In this document: piece by piece, positions 41,295-53,827 of the stretch
Position numbering within the stretch: position 1 is the stretch's first letter
Layout: the number at the start of each line of letters is the position of its first letter
Notes under the pieces: generated by a model
The model's input: only the letters and a program-made list of their open reading frames with translations
What the model was told of the DNA's origin: nothing
Database searches by the model: none
Assembly (NCBI GenBank): GCA_000697475.1
Contig: JNEU01001162.1
Location: forward strand, 115,791-179,790
Direction: 5' to 3'
DNA length: 64,000 bases
From: Lichtheimia corymbifera B2541
Lineage: Eukaryota > Mucoromycota > Mucoromycetes > Mucorales > Lichtheimiaceae
Program-made: the position numbers and the translations under genes

Positions 41295-42740
41295 ATGCCA
41301 CTTGTGCACGGATCATACTTTGCCGTCAACCTTGAATCAGATCATATCATCTTACATGGTACTCCCGAAGAATCGGCCGGCGTTATTCTACGAGGATCCG
41401 TGGTACTGAACTGCAACGAAGCAACCAAAATCAAGTCGCTAACACTCAAACTTGAAGGCAAGACAAAGGTCAATTGGACTGAAGGTAATATATCATGCTT
41501 TATTATTATTATATCCCATCGACCAAATTGATTAATTGGATGATGTCAAATAGGACACGGATCACATCAACGCCATTACAAGCATGAAAAGACTATCATT
41601 GAGCACACATGGACATTCATGGAGTTGAAACGTAAACCACATCAGCTATCTGAAGGTCGATACAAGTGGTAAGTGCTACATGAATATTAGCCTACATTTT
41701 TTTTGGTGCACATTGGCTGACACATTAGTCATAGGGATTTTGAATTACCCCTTCCAGGAGATCTTCCAGGCACTGTACAGCATGACTTAGGTCAAGTGTA
41801 CTATCGATTGAAGGCTGTAGCTGAGCGACCTGCCTTTTCCATGAATTATGTTGCCAAGCGCAATTTGACGATCACTCGCCTTATGCTTCCATCATCACTT
41901 GAGTTGAGCCAATCGGTTGTCATTTCCAACGAGTGGACTGGAAAGATTTCCTACAATATCAGCATCCCAAGAAAGGTCTATAGCTGTGGCTCACCAATTC
42001 CTATCACCTTTGACTTGGTACCTATTGCACCTGGATTATCAGTGAGAGCCATTGCATGCCATCTCAAAGAGTATGCCGTATTGAGCACTCAAGAGCACAG
42101 CCGAACCGAAGGACGTGTCATTAAAACATTGCGAGATGGTCGATTTTCTGGTCGACAAGATCGGTGGATTAGAACGGAGGTGTTATATGTCCCCAGCCAA
42201 GAAAATCGTCGTATCCAATCTGACACTGCCAGCGACCTCATCAGAATCAAACATAAGCTCAAATTCACCGTTTGCCTTGTAAACGAGGATGGTCACATTT
42301 CTGGTAAGTAAAAATATTTAATTGGGGGTATAGATATCATATGAACTAAGCCCTTTCAAGAATTACGAGCAGCCGTTCCCATCATTCTTGCCTCTGTGGC
42401 ACCTGAGGAAGATGCAAACGAATTACCGGCTTACGAGGATGCTTGGAAATCTTTACCATATGATCCCAATACCATCGCAGCGCTGATTTCATCCGGTGAT
42501 TTGTCGGCATCGGGATTTTCAAGACCATCCACGCAGCTTTTTAATGACGCTGGAAGTACAAGTGGTAGCAGCAGCAGTGAAGATGAAGGACCAGCACCTT
42601 GGGAAGGATTCGATTTGACACGAGTGCCATCATATTCAACAGCCTTACGCACAGGTCGTCAACATAGCTTCAGTGGCCCATCTTTGCCTCCGTATGAATC
42701 CCTTGTTTCTGTTACTCCAGCCGGTAACACAGTCGCATGA
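41295..42740 (+). CDS. Alpha-arrestin (ART/ARRDC type) trafficking adaptor
   Basis: Four exons (41295-41484, 41554-41668, 41735-42303, 42361-42740) total 1254 nt, 417 aa. Arrestin-N features: ILRGSVVLNC, SLTLKLEGKTKVNW, then the ELPLPGDLPGTVQ region. Arrestin-C: YNISIPRKVYSCGSPIPITF, YAVLSTQEH and a KFTVCLVNEDGHIS strand. The C-terminal part holds PY-like motifs, ELPAYEDAW and LPPYESL, expected to bind WW domains of Rsp5/Nedd4-type ubiquitin ligases. Such adaptors direct ubiquitination and endocytosis of plasma-membrane transporters. An acidic Ser stretch (GSSSSEDEG) may be phosphorylated. Function beyond the family role is inferred. Confidence 0.9.
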
Positions 42741-44178
42741 AGCGTTGTTCATTACATGTCATGTGTAACATCGTCTCTCAGCCCTTTCCTCCTTTTCCTC
42801 CCATTCTTTTACCCATTCTTGTAAATATTATCCTCTCATTAGCTTGTAGAAACATCGCATATCCATGTAATCAATCACCTAGATATATACCTAAATACCA
42901 ACTAAAGCCGTTTACTCAAAGAAACATGCCTATGTGAAGCTCTTATGTACATGCTGTCATTGCCTCTTTGTTTTGTAGATAACCTTGTTTGCTGTAGCAT
43001 GATCATCACATGAGACAAATGGTTACTCAAATTGGTAGTTTATGTCCCCCTTATCTCAAATTTACCAAAAACGACCGCTCTTATCTTTTATGGCCTTGTG
43101 TAGCTTTTTTCATCTAATCATTTTCCCTGCCCCAACTATCTCATGCCCACCATATCAGTACAAGAGCACTATCCATACCCAGTCAGGCCATCGTTCATTG
43201 GTAGTTGGACGCCAAAGTGTGATTGCACAATGAGCTGCACGTTTTTGGTACTAGTCGCCTCGTGGGGAATTCGGATCTTCTGTTTTCTAGAGCGCGTCAA
43301 TGGTGTGGTCGGACGTTTCTCAAAACGCTGATGAGCCTCAAACCTTTGCATATTGACTCCTTAAGTCTGGTGCTGTGCTATTTACTACGGCCCCTGTACA
43401 TAGGCCCCGTTATCGTAGATGCATGCAGCCACTCCATATGGTATGTTACGTAGCACAAGTGAGCGTTCATTGTCTCATTGGTTAAATCTTGCACTCCATA
43501 TGGGACACGCAACTCGTTAATGTCATCACTCAAGGATAGAAATGATGCGAAACGTGTAGGACGTCATTTTCACACCTAAAGTATGCTCGATTACGAAATG
43601 ACAAAGCTTCAACGAATCTACGCCGATGATTGCATCACATGATGACACAACTGGTGTAATGTTAAAGATAATAAGGCTTGATTGTGAGCTGTTGCGAGAG
43701 GTGCTCATCCACTCGTCCAGCTTTTTGGTTCTTGTCTACCATCCGGGGTCTATGGTATGGTGCATATCGTGAGAAAAGTTCATTCGTCTCCGATCGTAAT
43801 TGACCAACTACGACTTGTTTTGCATACAGTCATTGACCAGCGGTGATCTCATGTAGCGCCTGCCGTTGCCAAGTGTGACAGCATTATGGGGCTCGAGGAT
43901 TATTAGCGGTGGCAAGTCACTGTAACAACACCTTGATGGCCTACCTTGATACTTCCAATGGTGAATAACCCCCATTACAACCTCCCGCATTTTCAACTTT
44001 ATATACATCGAGTGACTCCATCTCATGTACTAAGGTCATATTCTTCAAACCTATAAAATAAAGAGTTGCATGCTACTGGTCACGTGAAATACCTGTAAGG
44101 CAAGTTGCTGTGCTGGTTTAGACAATTGGAGCAAGACCAATGAGGATGCAAAGTCCAACATTTACAAGACTGCCGTCA

Positions 44179-44603
44179 TCACCATGCATCAAAATTATAC
44201 CATCCAAAGTGCTGATATGTTACATAATGCAATACTAACTCGCTTGAAATCAAGATGAGGCCTTTTCCAAAACGTCCAGGGATGAATAGCGTCGAATTGA
44301 TTGTTTTAAGAGGTCGAATATAGTAGCCAAGTTGACTGAGGAGACCATATGACGATCCTGACGAATATAATCTAGAACTCGGTGATAGAAGTACTCGAAA
44401 CATGATGTAGGGTTTATCATTGTTGCGATGCGGTAGCTCTCAAACAGTCCAAACAGCTGTCTCATGCCTCCTAATTGAGCGTTTCTATATAGCTGCAATG
44501 AATATCGAACGAGGGCGCGCTGTCTGATTGTTAACTGGGCAGCAATAAAGAAGCGTTCTGAATGTTTATTTGTTACCTTTATGGGTAAAAAGCTGGTTAA
44601 CAA
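44179..44603 (-). CDS. Doubtful hypothetical protein fragment
   Basis: The usable frame (to 44250) encodes about 117 residues, mostly helical, with RALVRYSLQLYRNAQLGG, LFGLFESYRIATM and FDLLKQSIRRYSSLDVLEK. Codon use resembles neighbouring genes but I find no domain, no clear start and no neighbouring exon. It may be a remnant of a larger gene or chance. Low certainty. Confidence 0.2.
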
Positions 44604-45095
44604 TCATATTCAAGGAATGTGCTTAGACACACGCATCAATATAAGCGGTATCTCACGTGGATAAAGGATCCAATCATATGATATGGGTTGTAACAACCAC
44701 GCGAGGAGTATTGTTGATAGCTGCATTCATCTATATCACAGCGTACCAAAGCCTTGGTTTACTTGCCAACAAGCATGCTGGTTGATTTGTTTGGATAATG
44801 AGTGTCTTGATTCCAGGCCCCCTTGATCGATTGTCCTTTGTCCTTGCGTAAGGTATTTCGTGATGAGCATCTTAATTGATAGGAATGAGTTATCTTTGTA
44901 ATATGCAGTGAAAGGCAAATGCAGGTATAGGAAGAAAAATATAACGTATGATATTCTTTTCTTCAACGTATATTCCTGACAATAGCCACCGGGTAGGATC
45001 GAATGTAACAAAAGGCGGAAGAAGATGTATCTGAGGGATTAATGACGCCGTAAATCTCTCAATGCAACTGATGTTCCACAAAAGGATACCTCTGG

Positions 45096-45104
45096 TATAA
45101 ATTT
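45096..45104 (+). promoter_or_regulatory. TATA-like element upstream of the TRK gene
   Basis: TATAAATTT lies 61-69 nt before the TRK start codon and is followed by a pyrimidine-rich leader (TTCCTCTGATTTCTCACTTTC region). It is a plausible TATA box, judged by position and sequence only. Confidence 0.4.
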
Positions 45105-45164
45105 AGTTGACCGCATCTTCCTCTGATTTCTCACTTTCCTGGTTCCTTTTCTTATAACATCAAC

Positions 45165-47437
45165 ATGCATGACAACTGCAGGCGTGTTATAGAGGGTGTC
45201 AAGTCATTATGGAGCGAGCATATCAATTTCCTGGTGCTTCATTACTTTTACATCATATGCTTGTGCTTTATCTTTGCTGGGCTTTATTACTGCCAACCTG
45301 GCACAGATTGGGATTTCATTGACGCGTTATATATGAGCACTACAGGGGCTACCAATACGGGTCTCAACACGATTGCCATGTCTGAGCTCAGCCTATATCA
45401 GTATCTGCTCATGTTTTTCAGCTCTATTTGCGGATCACATGTCATTGTTTCAATCATCATTGTGTTGGTGCGCAAGCATTACTTTTCAAAGCGATTTGAA
45501 GACGTGTTGGCGTATAACCGGGAACTTCAAGAACGAGTCAAACAACGAAAGCGAGAGGGGGTTATGATGAAGAAGCCTCCTTTTTGGCGTAGCAAATCCA
45601 TGTCTGATTGCCGTGAACCAAACTCGGGTCCTTTGCAAATCGTGCTGCGACGTTTTCGAACAGAGAATAGCAAGGATGACTCCACATATGGTGAAGAGGA
45701 GATTGCTCAGAGAATGAAACAGCTGCAACAACAACAACAATCAACACCTGCTCTTGCAGCTGCTGCACATAGCCAGCCAACTGCATCACCCCAACACGAA
45801 GGTGCTCCTGGTGGCGGTATAGCGTTCAACCCCGACATTGCATTTCAGCGTGAGCGTGCACGGCAATTGATGGATGATACAAGAGAGGGAGGAATCAAGG
45901 ATAAGGATGAGGATGATATTTTTACGGAGGATATCAATGAAATATTGAGAAAGCCAATCGACAAGAGCCAGTTGACGCGTGAACAACGATACAAGATTGG
46001 TGGTCTGGAATATCGTGCGATCGACTTTTTATCCAAAATGATCCCTATTTGGTACCTGTCAGTCAATCTCATCGGATCGCTATCATTACGCATCTACATT
46101 GCAAGCTCAAAATATGCTCAACAAGTGTTGGAGACATCCAACCCTACGCCTATGGATCCATGGTTGTTTTCATTTTTTGTTTGCATCTCTTCTTTCGATA
46201 ACTTGGGCTTATCAGTGCTGGATGCAAGTATGGTGCCATTCCTCAACGCACCTGCACCTCTTTTAATAAGTGCATTTATGATCCTTCTTGGAAATACTGG
46301 CTATCCTATTAGTCTGCGTGCTGCTGTTTGGTGTATGCACAAACTCACTCCCAATGAGCACACTCGGAAGACTTTGCGGTATCTCCTAGATCACCCACGT
46401 CGTTGTTATACTAATATGTTCCCTTCGACACAAACATGGTGGCTCGTGATTGTGGTGGTGGTATTCAACGTGGTAATGACTGGAGTATTCCTTGCAACCA
46501 ACTTTTGGCTCCCGGTTCTTGATGGTGTCTCATGGCCATCACGCGTTTTGGATGGTTTCTTTCAAGGAGTGTCAACGCGCAATGGCGAGTGAAAGATAAA
46601 AAAGATATACTGTGCCTCTATCCACTGCTAACTTTTGTGACATATAGCTGGCTTTGTGGTTGTCAACCTCCTTCAAGTAAACCCAGGCACACAGATTTGC
46701 TATATCATTTTCATGTATATCAGCGTATACCCATTGGCGATTTCTATACGTAACAGCAATGTTTATCAGGTGAGATGAAGAAAGGACCCAAAACAGGAGG
46801 ATACATTGCTGATGATATTTTACATGATCAGGAACGAGAGCTTGGCATCTATAGCCATACTCGCCAAGATGATGAAGAACAAGGCTTAGCTCCTTTCAAG
46901 CTACGTCGCAAACCAACCATCTCCAGTGTCATGACCAGTTCTCGAAAGTTGATAACCAAGCGTCCTAGTTTCTATGTTATGCAGCAATTGCAGCGGCAGC
47001 TCGCTCAAGAGATCATATGGCTGGTTTTGGGCGTGTTCTTCATTTGTGTTATCGAAGCGGAGAGTATCATGTCACCTACTCCCATTACTGCATTGACAGT
47101 TCTTTATGAGTGTGCTTCAGCTTTTGGAACAGCTGGCTCATCCACCGGATTCCCAAGTGTTAGCACATCCCAAAGTGCACAATATCACACGCTCAGCAAA
47201 CTTATCCTTATTGCACTCATGGTTCGTGGTCGTCATCGTGGTTTACCATCTGCTATCGATCGTGCTGTTCAACTACCTTCTGAAGAGCTTGATGAGATGG
47301 ATAATAAGGAACAACAATTGAAACAACAATACACCGTTGACGTAACATCCAGCCGTGAACTGAGCACAACCGATCTATCAATGTCAGCTTCACGTTGGCA
47401 TATACGAACTAGCAATAGTCATCGTTCAATACTGTAA
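45165..47437 (+). CDS. TRK1: TRK-type potassium transporter
   Basis: Three exons (45165-46584, 46648-46769, 46832-47437) total 2148 nt, 715 aa. The membrane-pore-membrane pattern of the TrkH/TRK/HKT superfamily is visible. TM1 is in the FYIICLCFIFAGLYY stretch; the first pore loop is ALYMSTTGATNTGLNTI, followed by helices around LLMFFSSICGSHVIV. Later units carry SSFDNLGLSVL, LLGNTGYPISLRAAVW and ECASAFGTAGSSTGFPS. The family ends with MVRGRHRGLPSAIDRAVQLP, as here. A hydrophilic intracellular loop of about 180 residues after the first unit contains polyQ and acidic runs, similar in position to the loop of yeast Trk1. The protein should import K+ across the plasma membrane. The first intron uses a GC donor (AATG|GCGAGT). 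Convergent with the SMP-C2 gene, 67 bp between stops. Confidence 0.93.
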
Positions 47438-47504
47438 TTATATTTGTACATAAGATTTTGATAAATGTAAATATACTATCTAGGCTATTAAACTAGTCGA
47501 TGGA

Positions 47505-50500
47505 TTATTCCTTTGCCACTGAACGTGATAACCGTGCTTCAGAATTGAATCCTTCACGTAACGTGTCCACTTGCTGCTTTACAATATCGGTGCCCCATGC
47601 CATTTTTCGTAGCACTTGGTACTTGCTGATGCCATGTGATTTAGACATATCTTGCATTTCCTTGATATATTCCTTGTCTTGCTCATCACCATATTCTTCC
47701 GAAAGCGTACTCAATGTACTGGGTGTGGATTTGATAGAAGCTGTTTCGGATGCATTTTCTTCCAGCGAACCTCCTTGCTCTTTTCCTTGTCCTTCCATCC
47801 AAGCTTCAGTCTTAGCTTTCATTCTTTCGGCATGGAACGGATCGGCACCAACCATATCCTTGTTGAACATATGCAAATGAGTATGCACAGGTGAGAAACC
47901 AGGAATGATCTTGACTCGTAAAACCACCTGGCCAAGGGGTCCTTCCACATCCCATGGGTCTTCATTGCGATTCGCTTCCTTGCTGTGCTCAGAAAGATAT
48001 GGATGGAGGCCAACGACGATATCTTGCCACTCTTCATCTCCAATTTCCTTGAGCCACAAACGACCTGTTGCCTTGGCTCCTCCCATAGTACCTTGTATTA
48101 CATGAACATAAAGTGCTGATCGTTGTCGCATAATGAGTGGGAAATACAATCGCTTTGCATCCCATACATTGTCCTTTAGATCACGAGGCTTTAAGCGTTT
48201 CAATATGACCGGATCAACGTTCAGGGCAAGAGTTGCTTTGGTGGAATGGCTCGAGGGATCAAGCGGTGAATTCAATTGTTGTAATCGAAGGCTGTCAACC
48301 ACCAAGGTACCGACGTCTAGGTATAACTTTTTTTAGCCATCCATGTTCCTTATTGATGAACGCTTCTCCTCTACTACATACCTGCTCCTTGCATCTGGGG
48401 TGGTAGTGTTAAATGCACCGGCTTATAACGTAGTGTTAATAGCACTTTGCCAAATCCAATGCCATTAGCGAGTGGCACCCAAACTTGAGCTTCTTTGAGC
48501 TATGAATCATTAAACCTCGTTTACCAACACGGCCTTTCATGCTTTAAAGATGGCTACTTACATATGGTGTTGAACAATTTTCATCCTTGAACAGGTCGGC
48601 AAGCTTGAGTAGCTTAGTACCAATGACTGGATCCCGTTCCAGCTCGAACGCAGCCTTGACTGATATACGTAATGTGCACGCATCGAAGTGCTTTATAAAA
48701 TGTTCTGACTCGCCATTCCAATGCTATGCTGGTGTGTGAGCATTATCCAGTAGGTTTGAAGAGTTGCATTGACAAGTGGCTTACCGGACAGGGATTGCGC
48801 AGCTTAGCTCGCGTTTGGTACACCTTGCTATCATTGATATACAAGATTGCATAAGGGCTCACAACTTGACCAGGGTTGTATGGGTGTTTAAGCTCTTCAT
48901 CTGCCAATTCATCCGCTGCACCAATCTCAAGATCCATTGCCTGCCGAATATAGACCGCCAAGATGCCTACCAATATAAACGGATTACTATCAAGCACTTT
49001 TCCATAATCATTGCATCAATAATAGTAGTTACCGCTTTTGTGATCGGGATCCATTGCAACCGACTCTTGTTTCTCTTGCTTAGGCTTGTCCTTTTCGACA
49101 ATGGAATCTTCCTCAGAAACGACATATTTGGGATGGAAGGAAAGCTTGAAATCGACTTTCATTTTGGATTCTTCTAGCGGTTTGCCATCCAGTGGGGCCC
49201 ATCTAAATGTTGCTTTGTGAGAGAAAAGGTCTGCACACCTAGTTTCATACATACCCATCATACACGACCCTTTCCTCTTTGCAGTAGTCAACCACGTTGC
49301 CCAGGCGATCAATTTTGCTTTGTAGGATATCCCGGACAGCAATAGAATACGATCCCCACATGTCGTCATATTTGATCTTGTCAGCATCCCATACTCTTAT
49401 ATCCAGCTTGGTATCAGAAGATATATCATCTATATGAAAAGGGTACAGCATATGAGCATTGGTATGCTAAAAACAGATTGCTATAGAATACCTTTGCTGA
49501 TTAGCACATGAAGTGTCTCGTTCCATCGTGGATCTTTGTCATTTGTGAGAACACGTGTTGTTGACAGAGTACGTTTAGGTTGATTGCTGAGCGAAAGCGT
49601 CACATAAGAATCCTCAAGGTCTAGATCACGCATAACGTGCATGTATTAGATATCTGGCTATGGTATGCGTATGTTATACTTACCTTTAAATTGTACCATC
49701 TGCTGATCACACGTCGCACCTCGAATGTGTAGCATAGCAACGCCCAAAGCATGAGTATCATGCGCATCGGTTCCCATCAATTCTTGGATGTCGACTGTGA
49801 GACTCTTGGGGTCAATCATGCTAGCCATACCAATTCGCAAACCCTCGTTCACCATCATTTTGAACATTGGAATCTTGAAGAAAAAAAATGGTAAGACGAG
49901 ACTATTAGCGTAAATATGACATGTTGGCTTACATGCATGATGTTCATATGACGTGATATTGGCATAACAGCTGTCTCGACTGTAGGTGGGCTTGGAAATG
50001 AAATGGTCAATTTGGATACGAATGGAATGTCAGGCCCTGTTGTCAGCTTGAAGCGTACACGCCCTTTCAACGCTGTCAATTCGCCTCGTATGAAGATCGG
50101 AGATGCTGATCCTAAGGCGACACCGATGGAAACACCAGGAGGTGATGGTTCAATTGGGCCACGCTCTCGTGATAAAGTTGAAGCTGGATGTGCATGAAAG
50201 CTAAAAGAGGCTTCACCAAACTTGGATGACTTGTGTTAGCGAGTAAGGTTTGTGATACTATCATCACACTTACGATGCTTTCTTCTGATTGACCAGGGAG
50301 AGGAGGAAACATACGTATTCTACAAGTCATCAATGAGAAGAGAATGACATAAATTGGTCTTCGCATGACTTACATCTGTACACGTGGAGCTTGAGAGCCG
50401 ATATCAAGATCACATATTTGGACTCCTTTCTATTATAATGCACTATGAATCAAGCCAATTACCCCCAAAAGCATTACTTACAATAAACCCTGGTGTCACG

Positions 50501-51238
50501 CCTTGAATGGTGTCTTCCACCATGGATTCGATAGTCGCAAAGAATTCTTGACTAATACTTCGCCAGATCTTCTCCAACATAAAGTTGAGCCATTCCACTG
50601 TTTCACCTTCGGCTGTATAGAGCTAGAACGCGCAATGTTATCAATCCACAAGGCTTCTATCGCAAGGTTGGTGCTTACCGATTTCATGCCTTCTTGTTTT
50701 TCTATATTCCAATTCAAATCTTTGTTGGGCTGATGACCAAAGAGATAATACAAGACGCCAGGAATTGAAATCAACGGGATGGCTATCAATAAACTGAACC
50801 CCCATTTTCCCAATAAGAAAGCGAGTGCTGATGCTGCACCAATGTATTTGAAGGCTGTAAACTCGAGTTGCTTCACGAGCTGTAAAGGATCGACAGATTG
50901 GTTGGGAAGCATATGAAGTGAAGGTGCTTTGGCTGCCAAGCTGCTGGTTGTAGCTTTATCATTCATGATTGAATTGCTTCGTTGTTGCAATGATTGATGA
51001 ATGTTGGCTCGATGATCATGGTCGCGCCCGAGAAAGTCATCATCATCCTTTGTTGGTGCAAAGTCATGGTCATGGACACGAGGTGCTTTATCATCTGCAT
51101 GAAGGTAGCTGTCAGTGAATATATAAATCATTGTTGGTGTGGATGTAGAGTACTACCATCTTGAGGCATATTCGTATGCTCTGTGGAAGGCGGTTGGCGA
51201 TCATTGGTTATAGCTTCTTGGTTGTCTGGTTCTTTCAT
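47505..51238 (-). CDS. SMP-C2 tricalbin-like membrane-contact-site protein (Mug190 type)
   Basis: Fourteen exons (51238-51157, 51094-50679, 50622-50482, 50429-50374, 50319-50274, 50220-49933, 49873-49684, 49620-49492, 49429-49255, 49202-49033, 48966-48785, 48723-48562, 48499-48382, 48316-47505) total 2967 nt, 988 aa. An acidic, polar N-terminus leads to a hydrophobic hairpin (ASALAFLLGKWGFSLLIAIPLISIPGVLYYLF; about residues 100-135). An SMP lipid-binding domain follows (VEWLNFMLEKIW, QGVTPGFI, KLTISFPSPPTVETAVMP, MGTDAHDTH). Then come C2 domains (DSYVTLSLSNQPKRT, NDKDPRWNETLHVLI, TKLDIRVWDADKI; a second with SPYAILYINDSKVYQTRAK and CPHWNGESEHF). In the known family the hairpin anchors in the ER and the SMP moves glycerolipids to the plasma membrane. 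Assignment to the Mug190 branch is tentative. Confidence 0.87.
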
Positions 51239-51417
51239 GTGTATTGATTGTAATATAAAGAATGAGAAAGAAACGGATGAAATAACAAGGGCTTGGGACA
51301 ACGGCGCTTTTACGTTGTTTGGAACAACATCCGAGACACTGGATACCAGTACATTTATGCGTTAAAATCCTTGCTGCCCCTTTTGCTTCACCGATCAACA
51401 CATCCCCGCCATTTCCA

Positions 51418-53810
51418 ATGAGTAGTAAAGACTCTTTCAGCCTTGAATCCTTTCACCAGCTATTGCGAGGTCGCGTCTTTTACGGCAACATTGACTACGG
51501 CGTATGGCTCATGCAGTGCATCACTACGGCCACACTACCCATCAATCCCATGTTTGCAGTGACGATCAAAGAATACGTTCAAAGGTAGCTACCATGCTGA
51601 TTGCTGTATTTCCCCTCCTTGAAGACATTCGGTTGACGTATCCAAGCGTGTTTCATGTAGACCGCATACAACCTATTGCCGAGGATAAGCTCGTGCCTTT
51701 CTTGGACAACCCGGATGATATCACACCGGCTCAAGTGCTTGTTGCCTTTTACGTACTTCAGTTCCATGATGCAATCATTGCCTTCAAGACAGATCCCAAA
51801 TTAGCAACGGCTGTGCATGTACAATATCAAGGTAACAATTAGAAGGGTAGGGTAGAGAGGAGAAGAGGAGCAGGGATTGATGATGGAATTCCTTGTGATA
51901 GAATATAGCTTCGTTGATCGTATACCCATCCGCTCTATGCTCAACCATCTCGAGAAAGGCAGTGCATATCGTGGTATTTATCGAGACTTCTTGGCAATGG
52001 CTGCCAACTTGTACCCAGAGCTGTTCGATGTGTCGGGTCTCTTATTCCAGGAAGGTAAAGAGGACCTTGCCGTGATGGATAGGTAAGGATGTCGATATCT
52101 CAAACATCCTTTCACGTGATGCTAATGTTGGCAGAGTAGGGTATGGAATTATGGCTATCTATCGCTCGAAAAGCTTGACTCTGTTCTCTCTAAATGGCGA
52201 CAGCATCCTGATCAAGTTGCTTGTGGTACGTGGTCTCCATGGCTACTGTAGCCTGGATAGCTAGCTGACAAACATATTTATTAGCATTGACAAACGTGAG
52301 TGCGATGGAAAGCGTCAAGGCGATACCTTATGCAGAAATATGCTTCTCAAGATTGTTACGGCCTTGCCTAGATGAAGAGTGAGTTCTTTGTAACACAAAG
52401 TGCTTTCGCATGAATGTTGATGGATGAGGTCTATAGGGATATGCCATCGACCGTGGTAGAAACTCTACTCTCAACATGGGAATCATTGCATCGAGTTATT
52501 CCTTACGAATTATGGGTGATCACAGCAAATGCTCTGCGAAGCAGGAACATGGAAGAGTAAGCTAGCCTATCATCTTTTGAAGGTGAATACAGGATCTGAC
52601 GGGTTTTACTTGCAGGGAATATACACTTGATCTCATTATCAAAGCGCCGCTTTCCCTCTTGAAGTGTGATCCACTTGTATTTCGTTCAGAGCGATTACTG
52701 AGTTTATGGTTGCATGTAAGCTTACAGGTCTTATCGTATGGTTAAGAATTCCTCATATATATGTGTGTGGTTGATAGATGATGGGATGCGTTCGTGTGTG
52801 CTCAAGGCATCGGATATGGAAAAAGTATTACACTATTGGATCTACAAAGGTAAGAGAGGGAAATAGATAACGATTTGCTTTTCTCACATAGCGCCTTGTC
52901 ATTAGCTCAATACCCGCAATATAAACGCGCTTACAAACGCCCAGGACTCAGCCATGATCCAAGCTCTTTTGGAACACTGCAAAGAAACCCAAGCTGACAA
53001 GGGAAAACTTGGTACTTGTTAAAAGTTATGCAAGATAAAGAGTGATTATTAACATCTCTTTTGCGTAATAGGATCATTGAGAAAAGCACAGCAGCAAATA
53101 TGTCAATTCATCCACAGCATCTTCATCGACGACAGCCCATTGCTGATAGCCAAATTGCTTCACTTTCAGACCTATTCGATCGAGCTTATACCCACTGTTG
53201 TCGAGATGATTCCATCCTTATGTATGTAGCAGATTATATATGAGGATCTACATGTTTGCTTATATACGTTTATTGCAGATGCTGTTTTTAACTTTATCCC
53301 TGAGCTGATCAGACAACCACAACCAGAGAAGCAGGTGTTTGCAATACTTTTGGCATGTCATTTGTGCGAAAAATATCCACTTGAAGCCTAGTACGTATAT
53401 TTCAAAGGTCATCAGCATATATCCCTTCTTTCTAACATCAGTGTTATCAGCTTGCAGATTGCGGAGAAGCACGTACTGCCACGCCTGCTTAAAATTGCCT
53501 TCCCTCCTCCATCCACTACTTGCGTGCCGTCCGACTTTTTGGTGCAAGCTATACCCGGATTTGTGCATTTGTCAAAGGCATTCCCACATTTCAGCCCACA
53601 AATACTCCAAGCATTCGAACGTAAGTGTGAATATGAAAGATAAGGACCTTATTCTTATTTGGATGAATAGAAATCAGCAATGGATTACCTGCACCAGCAG
53701 AATTTGTAGGACAGGAAGAGAATAGTAAGATTATTTTGATCCTGCGACTCCATCAAGTATTAAGCGATTCGAGGGATCTTGTTCAACAGCAATGTAAAGA
53801 GAAGACATAA
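51418..53810 (+). CDS. INTS2: Integrator complex subunit 2-like protein (C-terminal half only)
   Basis: Thirteen proposed exons (51418-51558, 51585-51831, 51902-52082, 52135-52229, 52285-52378, 52437-52556, 52616-52715, 52778-52849, 52906-53011, 53072-53221, 53279-53390, 53451-53620, 53671-53810) total 1728 nt, 575 aa. Stretches align in order with the second half of animal INTS2: [96 protein letters not shown] and [15 protein letters not shown]2 is part of the Integrator core that, with INTS11/4/9, ends and processes nascent Pol II transcripts. There is no room upstream (180 bp to the divergent gene) for the other half. The first junction requires a 26-nt intron or a frameshift. Confidence 0.8.
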
Positions 53811-53827
53811 ATAAATAAGAATCCTTT

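Larger units (their letters stand above)
42741..45164. other. 2.4 kb intergenic region, at most one doubtful minus-strand gene fragment
   Basis: No family could be recognised. The only stretch with protein-like character is the minus-strand frame at 44179-44603, listed separately. The remainder contains short frames on both strands without motifs, no tRNA and no obvious transposon ends. A TATA-like site near 45100 serves the TRK gene. Confidence 0.55.

Noticed and set aside
43440..43510. Possible tRNA or small RNA with repeated ACTCCATATGG
   Set aside because: No cloverleaf or B box could be formed; only an 11-bp word repeats.
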